NCBI GenBank assembly: GCA_947652115.1
Contig: OX393569.1
Span: forward strand, 229,001 to 293,000
Length of the DNA stretch: 64,000 nucleotides
Source: Blastomussa wellsi
Taxonomy: Eukaryota > Cnidaria > Anthozoa > Scleractinia > Plerogyridae
Direction of reading: 5' to 3'
Positions 35,101 through 44,203 of the stretch are shown here, piece by piece (position 1 is the stretch's first letter; each line of letters starts with the position of its first letter). The notes beneath the pieces were generated by a model. The model ran no database searches. It was not told where the DNA came from and saw only the letters and a list, made by a program, of their open reading frames with translations. Position numbers and translations under genes: made by a program.

Positions 35101-38100
35101 GGCTTGTTTTTCTCTGTGAAATGTTTTCAAGGAACGGGTCAGTGCGGTTTGTTCAGCGTCTTTGCGCAGTAGGCCAAAACGTACGAAGGAAAACCTCGGA
35201 GAAAAATCAAGAACATTTTATGAAGAGGGGGACCAAAAACGGCAATAAAGTCACTGCGGACAGAGCTGCTAAGTGGAACCGAATTCTAGATAAGTTGTTA
35301 TGAAGCTACTTCACGTTTGGAAATTCCATGTCTTGAAGTATTTGAAGCGCGTTGTTGATTTCAAATGGGATATAATCAAACAGAAGATATTTTTCAGTTT
35401 GGAAGGATTAGGCTGCGAAAATTATGATTGCCGAAATTCAGCAGAGCCAGTCTCCTATGTTGATACTAGATTTAAAAATGAATTTAGAAACAGAAGAAGG
35501 CTTGAAGAAGAAATCTAAACATTTTAGGAAAAGTAAAGCTGAATGATTTTTGGGCTGCTATATGATTTAAATGTTTTGTATCTGGTTGCAGTAAATAGCT
35601 GTTTAATACCTCTTTAATTACGTTCCAGGGATAAATTTATATAAATCCCTGAAACGAGGGATTTATATAGTTAAACACCTCATTTATAGTTCATCACCCC
35701 TCTCTGTCCCTTTATGGTCTCTTTGCCCCACTCTTCCCTATTAAGCCTTTCCCGGACTTTCAGTTAGTTTAATATTCAACAGGGCTGTAAGTTGAAGAAA
35801 GGTCTTTGAATAACAATCATGAAATAACCACATATAAATTTTCCCTTTTCGTGTCATTATTGAGAAAAATTCTTGGGAATTTTGCTCACGTTATCGAGAT
35901 AAGGAGAGCTAATTAACATGCATATAAAAGAATAATTAATCGACTGCAATCAACTGGTCTAGAGAACCACCGAATATTCCAAGAAAAACCTCTTTTCTGG
36001 CTCTGGATTTTTATTCTCCTTACCTTGATTCTCGTTTGATCGTTCGTCTCCCGCCAGAAAGCAAGGTTTGAGTGGGTCTTTTGACACGCAAAACACATCA
36101 GGCTCCTGTGGAGGCAACAGATTCGCCATAGGGCAGCCATGTGGATGTTTCATAATTCTCATTAGGCCATCAGGGGCCCGAAGCTCTTCTGCCAGCTTTT
36201 TGGTTGAGCCGTAGACGTTTGATGCGTCGATGTAGGCCGTTATGTTGTTACTGTGCTCTCGGCAATCCAGTTTGCAGTCTTCTGCTGGCTCATGCGGCGC
36301 GTCCCTCTCAACTTCGAAGAATTCCACATGCCTTTCCCGAAATATCACGTCAAAAGAAGGAACTTCAATGTTGATGCATTCGTGCATTGATGCGTTAAGG
36401 TTATCTGGTTCGCAGTTAAGACCTTGAGCCTGAGCAAGCGTCATATCATGATCCATGAACTGACCATAGTTCATAAGCAGGTGGGTCATCGTAGTGGAAT
36501 CAGGATTTTTGCGGTCCTCATTGCTGCCGTGGACAAAAATACTTACGTTCCTCGCGTTTGGCAGGTCGTTCCCACTTCTCGCTGTTCTAAGTGTCGAGAT
36601 ACAGTCTCCATATGCAGGTGGTTCAATGCGCCTGAATTTACTTCCGACTGATCCAAAACGAGGATTACCAATATTATTGCATGTTCCGTCGATTGTTCGG
36701 AATGGATAGTCGGGGTTACATTTTACTTCTTCTTCCTTGTAGTGGAAAGCTTTTGCCACTACGAGTATCTTCTGCTTGCAGTCACGGACGTTACTGTGAG
36801 ATGACAACACAAAGTTGTTACATTTAATAAATCTACCAAAATTTTAGGCAATCTAAGTACTTACGCCCCAACTATCTAACAAATCTAGCTCGATAAACAT
36901 TTCCCTCGGCATTCCATTCTTTAATAACCCAAAATCCTTTCGAAATATTATATGGTCACATGAAGATATAGAGATATTTTATGCGAAAATTATGACATTT
37001 GTTTGGAAATCACGCATTGATTTGACACCTGTAATGGACCATATTCGTATTCTGGGTATTGGACAGGAACTAGCTTGAAATGGACGTTGATGCGGGATAA
37101 TATCATTAAAAAGAGCTTTAAGTCATTTTTGGTAATGGGCTCCTGGTCATTTACATTTGATTGAAAAGATTCGCCACATTAGCCTCCATTGCAAGCTAGT
37201 TCCTGGCCAGTACCGAGAATAAGAATATGGTCCATTGGCCGTTTTCATGCAAGAGAAGATAAAGCCGTCTGAGACGTTAAAGCTGCCTCGAGACGACTTT
37301 AATGTCTAGTATAAAAACGGTAAATAAGACAGACGCCTTTAACGTCTGATGGCTTTAACGTCTTTTTGTAAGAGCGTCTGAACGACGCTCTTAACAGACA
37401 GCTTTAACGTCCCCAGCAAGTTGCAAGTCGATTTTTTCGTAAATCCGCTCACAAAAAGTTTATTTTTTATTCTTTTTTTTTCTGTCAGGCCGTCTACTAA
37501 ATGCGCCCCGTATTTATACCAGACGCCTTTAACGTCTTAGACGTCAAAGGCGTCTAGACGACTTTATCGTCTTGAAAAATGCATACATTTGTGCCTGAAA
37601 AAGAATTTATTAATGCCAAAGCGCATATTGAAATCTTGTTTTATTGTTCCTCTAAATTTTATGGCAGAAATGAAGTAGTTACTTCTGCACGCTAAAATGA
37701 AGTAAATGAAAGTGTCGATGCTCTCGAAAATTTTTTTTATCCGCAGCAGGTATTCCAGGTGGCTATTTTGTAATGCTAATTTCTCTAGCCAACAACTTTC
37801 ACTTTGATTCGCTTGCAATTTCTTCAATCAATCTTCTCTCCTAATAATAATAATAATAATAATAACGATGATGATAATGATGATGATGATTTATGATAAT
37901 GATTATGAATAACTGTAATCTGTGTGTTTTTGAACCAACAAGACTGTGTCTGCTGCATTCTCGTAGAATCATGGACTGCACCAATTTAATTAACATTTGT
38001 TTACAACCTAAATTGGGAGCCATGAAAGCAAACTTAAAACGTACTGGCGCGAGAAATGATCTGAAGCCTTCTAAATCTATGTAGGGGCTCAAATAAACTA

Positions 38101-41100
38101 AATCCAAGATTAACAAATAAATCCAAGATAAATAGTGAGAAATAATCAATAACTAAGCGACACGTGAAGCCGGTATGGTTCGTGTAAATTCGCGACCGGA
38201 AAACCACACAGATCAAATTGCTTTTCACTAACAAATCATACAGGCCCTGCCAGGGATTTTGGGTATACGGTATCCCTGGCCGTTTTAATTCAGGTTTCTG
38301 GTATTTTTGGGCCAAAATTTTGGTATAAAGTATTTAGTTTTTCCTGAATTTTAGGTATTCAGTATATGGTACAGAAATGAATAATTCATTTTTTAAGTTT
38401 ATTATCGCTCTAATGCTCACCAGAAATTCACTGTTTGGCTTCCTATCCCACCCTCCAACTCAGGGCTCTTTTTGCACGCATGCCCGTGAACCGTCATGGC
38501 CACTGGTGCAAGTGCAAGTGTGCGCTTTGTGCCCGTCAAGTTCTACTCACATCATCACATCATTTGAAGCATGATTCAAAGCGGCTTCCTCGACCATCTT
38601 GGCGAACGTCTTATGATATATCCCGGATTTAACAATTTTTTTTGGAAATGGCAAGACTCCTTGCCAGCATATTACAGAACTTTTTTAAAGAGTTTTGCCA
38701 CAGTAAATTTCAGTTCAAGCCAAATATCGTTATGACCGCCTTCAAATCAGCCCTGAAGCCTAGTTCCGAGTCCTAATTGATTTGGCTAAAGTCCGGTAGC
38801 TGTCTAAAGCAAGCAAAACATTATATGTACCCGCGCATGGCCTAGCGAGTTAATTTCAACCCGCAAAAGCTTAGTATGAGGTACGATAATAGCCAACCCA
38901 TAACTTGAAAATTGCAAGACTTCCACCTACATTGGACTTCATGATGTTCTCCAGCAGACCTCCTTTAGACAGCAAAATAGAAAGCTAAATGAGATCACTT
39001 CTACTTCGATGGACTTGGCGAGCGAAACTAATATTCAAAAATACACTAGAGACTGGGGTAAACGTACAAAAATGCGGGAGGGGAGAGGGGGGTTGGAGGT
39101 TGGGAGGCTAGCAGAAATTAAAGGTCCAAATAGAACAAATTTAATATCGCTGCAGCAGTAACAGTAACCTACGAGCAGTGGTTTTCCACTACGCTACACC
39201 GAGAGGGAAATAGCACTGCGAGCAGCCTATCGTTTTTCCATCGAGCATGCGCGAATTACGTCACGACTCACGCCAAGACGCATGTGAAACGCACGTGTTG
39301 TAAAGTTCGTTGTATCGTTTGTTTTTCAAATTTGATCCAGCGATCACGAAAGTGCTCTGGCGATAAATATTTTTTTCTCTGCGGCCGTAACTCTTTACTG
39401 TTTACATCATTTTTAACAGTTGCAGAATAAAACTTTCTGCAGTAGTTGTCAAAAATGGCTTTGCTTTGCTAAAATAAAACATCACAAAAAGTCATAAAAG
39501 CAAATGGTAGAATGATTTTATGTTCAGCGAGCCGTGAACATTGGCGCGACTTTAGTCTGGCTGTCTCGTTTTCTCTTGAAATTAATGTTCTGTAATCATT
39601 AAATTTCGTCCACTTGACAAACGCAGAAGCCTTTAAATTGAAGTTTAAGTATCTTTTTCTTAATGCCAATGCTACATCAAAAAAAATTGACCAAATATTA
39701 TTATTATATTATTTATCGTAAAAACACTTCCGTGATCGCTCGTGGGAAACGCAGCCTGACATATAAATGTGATTTTCATTGTGTATAAATGTGATTGATT
39801 GATTGTCAAAGAGTTTCCCTAGTGGTCGCGGGTCGCGGGTCGCGGGTCGCGGGTTGCAGGTTTCAAGTCGCGTGTCGCGGGTTTTGAAAAAAGTCGCGGG
39901 TTTGAAAAAAGTCGCGGGTTTTGAAAAAAGTCGCGAGTTTTCAAAAGGTTGCATTAGCTTAGCGTTATGAAATTAATATGAACTTTAGCAAAGTTAAGCA
40001 TTTTTATAATTTCATAATTATAAAGGTATTTCCAAATTAAATTCATTCAAATAAAATTAAATGTATATGCGGGTGTTTACTGTAGTTCCTAAATGACGAT
40101 ACATAAAACTGCGTGACATTTTTGTGAATGCAGCGCGGAAATGAAGAAGTCATTTGCGTAGAATGTCAGAGAGCCCGTCAGTCTGAATGAAATCATCAGT
40201 GATCACTATAATCACATAATGTATTACATAATATTTTGGATACTGAAAAAAGGGAGGAATAAGAAATTGTAGTACCACTATTTAAATTACTAAACCTGAA
40301 CGAATAGCAATTTGAAACCTGTATAATTATAAATCCCTATTTTGACTGAAACGTCACTTTATCTGTCGAACAATACCAGTCATTCGACTCTGCTCAAACT
40401 ACACGCATTTCGTCAAGTAGTGGTTTCCAAATTGTGCTAATGTAGACAGTCGTCATTAACATTAGCATCAACATTACCCTACGGGAAGTTTTTAAAATTG
40501 TTCTTTGATTTCCTTTATTGTTTCTTTTCTTTTCTAGTTTTTTTTTTCTATTTCTACTGCCTTTCCAGTACTTTAACTTTATTTTTGTTGAATCGTTAGG
40601 CTCGCAGTGGTATTTCCCAATACAATACAATAACGGTGATTTTTCATGCAAAGTAAGCGAAATAATCACCACCGGTGTCAATAATTTTCATAAGGTACGT
40701 TTTGTCGAATCAGAACTGCAAAAGAAGTTGTTGTCGACTTTTTGACGTAGTATCAGCTTTGCAGTGATTTGCTTGTGTTACAGATATAAATACATGTTTA
40801 ATATTTATCTTTTAGGAGTCTAAAATGCTTGAGCCATGAACAAAAAAATAAATGAACAAATTGCGTCCTTTTGGGGGTTTGAATCGAAGTTTTCGACGAG
40901 CATTCACGCCTGTTTCACAAGGGAGCCCCCCGGGAGCTTTTGATGTTTTAGACTTACCTGGCGCCTATTAGGTTGGAAATCCGTGCATTTGCACAAAGTT
41001 TTCTCAAAACACACGCACTGCACACTTCACTCTGTTTTGCCTTCAGCCACGATAAGTCGGGGACAATAGACTTTTGTGGATGAACCAATGACTGATAGAA

Positions 41101-41427
41101 TTTCCTCAGAGCTCTTGCGTACTGCTCCTTTTTCTCTTTTATACTCTTCTCAGGTATCTTAAAACGGGCTTCCTTCATGCAATCTGCAATCAGTTGTCTG
41201 TACTCTTTTTCAACATCTGCGCCGACGTCTGACATGACGCCATCCCCTTGTTCCTTATCCACCTTCTTGGCGTTCAAGTGATCCAACTTGTTCATCTCAT
41301 TGGTCATGTCGTGTATTGTGTCCCTTTCAATATCGGACAGGTATGGGTCATCAATTACGTAAGATGACGTCAACCCCATGCCCAGGACCAAGACAATAAC
41401 CACACCACTGAGGAAACGGCTCGCCAT
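27924..41427 (-). CDS. Secreted animal haem peroxidase (peroxinectin/peroxidasin-like), gene A
   Basis: Six exons, minus strand: 41427-40958, 36793-36024, 34141-33963, 30648-30335, 29143-28887, 28264-27924. All junctions are GT/AG and all phases agree, giving 776 residues. Residues 1-22 are a signal peptide (VVIVLVLGMGL core); 23-~170 a Lys/Glu-rich propeptide; ~180-760 the peroxidase domain. Haem-site residues are present: distal D271-H272 (QFMDHD), Ca-site region ITAYIDASNVYGS (341-353), distal R424 in FVREHNR, proximal H512 in YRFGHSLV, N602 in AINLQRGR. The usual QRGRDHG is QRGRERG here. No LRR, Ig or VWC domain is encoded, so it is shorter than true peroxidasin. It should oxidise halides or phenolics with H2O2 outside the cell; the substrate is not predictable. 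The TAA stop sits inside a perfect AG|GTAAGT donor, so a further exon is possible. Introns hold a MULE and several MITEs. Confidence 0.88.
29440..29963. mobile_element. TIR element built of ACGGCTAACGGTTAA motifs
   Basis: GGTCTCAATGGGGT (left) and ACCCCATTGAGATC (right) form short inverted ends. The subterminal zones repeat ACGGCTAACGGTTAA-like units at least six times. It is intronic in peroxidase A, between exons 4 and 5. Confidence 0.55.
29975..30215 (-). repeat. Dispersed repeat (inverted copy at 50800-51040)
   Basis: The reverse complement of this stretch matches 50800-51040: CACGGTTCTCAGCTTGATGT, GTACTATCGA, AATTTGCGAAAAGATATAT, CTTACACCTAGTG and ATGACGTCA. It is truncated relative to the copy at 50470 and lies in an intron of peroxidase A. 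Confidence 0.65.
30661..30689 (+). repeat. AAAAT pentanucleotide repeat
   Basis: Tandem AAAAT/AAATA units 12 bases outside the acceptor of exon 4 of peroxidase A. On the gene strand they supply its T-rich tract. Confidence 0.8.
31870..31925 (+). repeat. Decamer minisatellite inside a MULE arm
   Basis: About five GAGTGACCAC units in the left arm against two to three in the right arm (33464-33490), so copy number differs between arms of one element. Confidence 0.8.
31940..32254. mobile_element. Composite MITE inserted in the MULE left arm
   Basis: Part one, 31940-32146, has exact 16-bp inverted ends TAGTAAAATCCAACTA. Part two, 32148-32254, is a perfect palindrome with 45-bp arms and a 17-base loop. 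Neither part is present in the right arm of the MULE (33345-33508), which shows the empty site. Confidence 0.75.
34546..34680. mobile_element. 135-bp palindromic MITE
   Basis: TCAAACACTCGAGACAGTGT... and its complement, ~40-bp arms, TA at both flanks (34544-34545, 34681-34682). It lies directly beside the 178-bp element at 34685. Confidence 0.65.
34685..34862 (+). mobile_element. 178-bp MITE, copy 1
   Basis: GACCCTTTTCATAAATGGC ends with TA flanks. The reverse complement of 49594-49771 differs from it at a single base by eye. Intronic in peroxidase A, between exons 2 and 3. Confidence 0.85.
35073..35303 (+). CDS. Possible small secreted peptide precursor (doubtful)
   Basis: A 76-residue frame from an ATG in good context (GAAAATGG). 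The start MANNTRLLLWLVFLCEMF looks like a signal peptide; the rest is basic (KRGTKNGNK, RKTSEK) without cysteines pairing. It lies inside an intron of peroxidase A on the other strand, with no recognised homologue. Chance is a real possibility in AT-rich DNA. Confidence 0.2.
   Translation: MANNTRLLLWLVFLCEMFSRNGSVRFVQRLCAVGQNVRRKTSEKNQEHFMKRGTKNGNKVTADRAAKWNRILDKLL
37031..37217. mobile_element. MITE with ATGGACCATATTC ends
   Basis: ATGGACCATATTCGTATTCT and ...AGAATAAGAATATGGTCCAT bound imperfect arms of about 45 bp, continuing through GGAACTAGCTT. Intron 1 of peroxidase A. Confidence 0.65.
37240..37575. repeat. Cluster of degenerate GACG..TTTAACGTC repeats
   Basis: Motifs such as GACGCCTTTAACGTCT, GACGACTTTAATGTC and their complements recur at least ten times in both orientations. 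Probably TIRs of one or more decayed elements, with 37506-37570 the best-preserved part. Confidence 0.5.
37843..37895 (+). repeat. AAT and GAT microsatellite
   Basis: (AAT)n followed by GATGATGATAATGATGATGATG, in intron 1 of peroxidase A. Confidence 0.85.
38240..38640 (+). repeat. Dispersed repeat, copy 1 (inverted copy 53445-53855)
   Basis: CCTGCCAGGGATTTTGGGTAT..., ATTCAGTATATGGTACAGAA, CACCCTCCAACTCAGGGCTC and TGCAAGTGCAAGTGTGCGCT recur in reverse complement at 53445-53855. No frame is conserved between copies. Confidence 0.7.
39240..39690 (-). repeat. Dispersed repeat (inverted copy of 18840-19270)
   Basis: See the matching blocks at 18840-19270. This copy lies in intron 1 of peroxidase A. 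Confidence 0.6.
39817..39950 (+). repeat. Heptamer array grading into a 19-bp minisatellite
   Basis: GGGTCGC heptamers (with GGGTTGC and CAGGTTT variants) are followed by about four units of GTCGCGGGTTTTGAAAAAA. The heptamer is closely related to the GCAGGTT arrays at 14936 and 15716. Confidence 0.8.
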
Positions 41428-42314
41428 GATTACTAAAAACGTAAAAGTGTAAGTTAAGTAGCTAGGTACTAGCTGGCCTTTAAAATTATATAATTTTTTT
41501 TTGAAAAATACTAAAAAGCGCGAATCACAGAAGCGTTCTGTTCAATAGCGTACTAGGTTTCTATCCTCGAAGCTACTTAATACAGTTTTACAGCAATGCT
41601 TTCATTTGAATGGTCTAGAACACTAAACAGTTTACTCACTTTGTTCGATACAAATAACATACACGAAAATACGGCTCAATAGTTTTCATTTGAATGGTCA
41701 CACACTAGTGTTTGAGCCTGACTTTTTCAAGTTGAGATCTAAAGCTCCTGATGATGTGTTGTTCCCACGTGGGCGACATCTAGCAGGGACGTGTAGCGGG
41801 AACAGTAGCTGGGACATAATCACAATACACACAAATGTACCGTCCAGGGATTAGTCCCCTCGTGTCCTGATAATTTTAAAGTGCACCTAGCCCCCAAAAT
41901 ATTTTTTCCGTAAAATAAAACTTTGCACTAGTTCGAAACGCATTGCACCGTTCGTTTCTCCTTTTTACCAAATTCTGACTATTTATAGCATTCAAAAGTT
42001 ACGAAAAGCTGTGCATCATTTGTTCCACGAGCAAGTCATGAGGGGCGTGGGTCTAGTCCTGATATGACGTCACAAACTGATTTGCATGCATGTTTACAAA
42101 GATTTGATGCAATGCAAATCAGTTTGTTACGTCATATCAGGAACAGACCACGCCCCAGGACAAAAGTTTTTGCCGCTCCAACCATACGGGCTTGTCTTTC
42201 TTACTATATGTTGCACGTATCTCTTATGTTATTCGAGAAAGAAAAATACATAAATCAAATAAATTATTGGAATACATTAATTAAGCCTAAATAAAATTAT
42301 AATTAAAACTAACA
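41428..42314. other. Upstream flank of peroxidase A with a palindromic repeat
   Basis: No exon seen. On the gene strand ATTATATAATTTT lies about 60 bases upstream of the start codon and could act as a TATA element (weak). A hairpin at 42042-42156 has arms GGGGCGTGGGTCTAGTCCTG and the complement of CAGGAACAGACCACGCCCC, continuing through ATATGACGTCACAAACTG. Confidence 0.4.
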
Positions 42315-42497
42315 CTAGTTGATTTCCTTTATGGCCGTCTTAAAATCTTTAAATGATGTTATTGTTCTCATACTGTCTGGGAGCGAGTTCCAAGTTTTTG
42401 CAGCTTGATATCGGATGCACTCAAGTCCATAATTTGTTGTTCTAGGTATTGGTAAGGTCAAGTTATTCATTGACGAGCAAGCCCCTGTCATCTTGGT
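42315..42497 (-). pseudogene. LINE reverse-transcriptase C-terminal fragment
   Basis: Minus-strand frame with LPIPRTTNYGL, IRYQAAKTWNSLPDSMR and FKDFKTAIKEIN plus stop. This is the extreme C-terminus of a Jockey/CR1-like non-LTR retrotransposon protein, of a different family from the fragment at 13560. Confidence 0.75.
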
Positions 42498-43148
42498 CAC
42501 TACATTTCATGTCCAAATTATGCGTTTTTGTTCAAAAGAGAGCAGTCTTGAATTCAGCTTATTGGGGTGAAAGTTTTCAAATCAATAAACAAACCGTTCT
42601 GATCCTGAACTATGATTTTATCACGAGTCTCGCGGTAATACCTGGTATAAAAATACCTCTTGTTTAATCGACATTGCTCTCTTATAATGCAGTGACCCAA
42701 ACTATTTTACTTGTTTAGAAAACAAAACTGCTTCTAGACGATATGCCAGGCAACGCTTGTTCAGACTGGAGACGCATGCATTTTTGGGGTCTCTCACTGT
42801 TCCATAAATAATTTTAACAATTTTATACATTTTAAAATGTATACATGTATACATGACCCCAGAAGCTAATTAGCTTTTATTTATATCGTTTTCTTGTGTT
42901 GGTGCATACTAATCAGCTGGGTTCACACATTGCAAAAATAAACTAGCGAGTCGATGACGTCATTTTCTCTCTCGAGAGAACCAAATATGTGCGCCCAATC
43001 GTGAAACTGTCCCTTTAACCCCTTCCCTTACATTGACGTGTATATACGTCATGAGTTGCGTGACTGAACGACTCACGACGTATATATACGTCATATAAGT
43101 ATACTATCACTGTAAAGCGGGGTCGTGATCTTTTGCATTGTGGTCGCC

Positions 43149-43214
43149 AAGTTGATCAAACAGCTAGAAACTGATGGTAAAATACCATAAGTTTCAAGCT
43201 GTTTGATCAACCTT
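43149..43214. repeat. Hairpin with ~30-bp arms
   Basis: AAGTTGATCAAACAGCT ... AGCTGTTTGATCAACCTT with a short loop around GATGGTAAAATACCAT. Confidence 0.65.
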
Positions 43215-43664
43215 GCATTTAAGCTTGTTTCAAGTTTATTGCTGATCCTGATCTACACCAAGGTCCAGCTACTGCTGTTTCTCTGCATGCAGCGTTTACA
43301 GAAGGAGTATTTTCATGGTTAGCAGAGAACCGCTGACTATTCATTTCCGCACGGATGTCTCAACTTTTATAATTATCTCTATGAAACTACAGGGTTCCCA
43401 TTCAAGACGTGTGTGTGTTCGAAATATAAAGAAATCGCCCGGCTCCCAAATTGAGCACCTTCTAAACTGAAAGGTCGAAGATTTTTTTCGCGGTGGCATT
43501 CAATGGAAGATCCATGATTCCAATTTCTGTGTGAAAACCGGCTTGATGCTGGAGCGGTCGAAAATGAGCTTTCCACCCATGTTCTGTTCTTATAACGTGA
43601 AGCACCAGTCAACGAAAAACCCTGCAAATCACTCGAAAATTGCCATTTTGAGCCGCCGAAATGA

Positions 43665-43773
43665 TAGCCTGTGGATAGGCTTCCCGAACACTCGGGCGGT
43701 GGGTTCATGTGAAGCTTGGGGCTTCAAGCCGGAAAATGGCGCCCTTCCGAGACAAGAGCCTGCTCGCAGGCTA
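43665..43773. mobile_element. Hairpin element with TAGCCTG ends, copy 2
   Basis: Starts TAGCCTGTGGATAGGCTTCC and ends GAGCCTGCTCGCAGGCTA; the interior CCCGAACACTCGGGCGGT is shared with 61456-61537. Confidence 0.6.
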
Positions 43774-43963
43774 CAGAAACGACAAAATACAGAACCTGAG
43801 GTAAGCTCGCGTTATTTCAACCACAAAAATATACATTACTCGAAATAAGTTTTCGATAGTGGGAAGCTTTAAATATTTTCATGCATTTCTTTATATTTCG
43901 AACATACAACCAGACACACTGCTTGTATGAGAGCCCTGTGGTGAAAAGGTCTGTGAAAGCAAA

Positions 43964-44203
43964 ATGGAGTCTCATTCTCGAGGTCGAGTATACTCACGAG
44001 ACGAAGTTCTCAATGAAATATTCGCTGATCCAGATTCTGATTTAGATGAAACTGTAAGTGAAGAAGAATATAGAGGAAAAAGTTCCCCAGCGGAGCATTC
44101 ATCTGGCGAAGATCAACCACCACAACAGCCAAGTGGAATTGATCATGGACATGAACAAGCAGCTCGCCGTGGAAACAGACTTGCAGCTCGAGGCAAGATG
44201 TAA
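43964..44203 (+). pseudogene. piggyBac transposase N-terminal fragment
   Basis: An 80-codon frame opening MESHSRGRVYSRDEVLNEIF, then ADPDSDLDETVSEEE, then a Gln/Pro/His-rich stretch and RGNRLAARGKM. The SRDEVL..IFADPDSD pattern is typical of the acidic N-terminus of piggyBac-derived proteins. The transposase core with the DDD triad is absent. A weak splice option (AT|GTAATT at 44199 to TAG|G at about 44631) would add only SRQLSARWPAC. Confidence 0.6.

Larger units (their letters stand above)
43015..44203 (+). mobile_element. piggyBac-like element remnant (left part)
   Basis: TTAA at 43015-43018 is followed by CCCCTTCCC and by a subterminal inverted repeat (CGTGTATATACGTCATGAG ... ACGACGTATATATACGTCAT), an end structure seen in piggyBac-type elements. 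About 950 bases on lies a piggyBac-like N-terminal frame. The matching right end was not found, so the element is truncated. Confidence 0.45.

Noticed and set aside
38377..38632. Frames with PTLQLRALFARMP-like peptides (also on the minus strand at 53446-53711)
   Set aside because: Both belong to the same dispersed repeat and no frame is shared over its full length.
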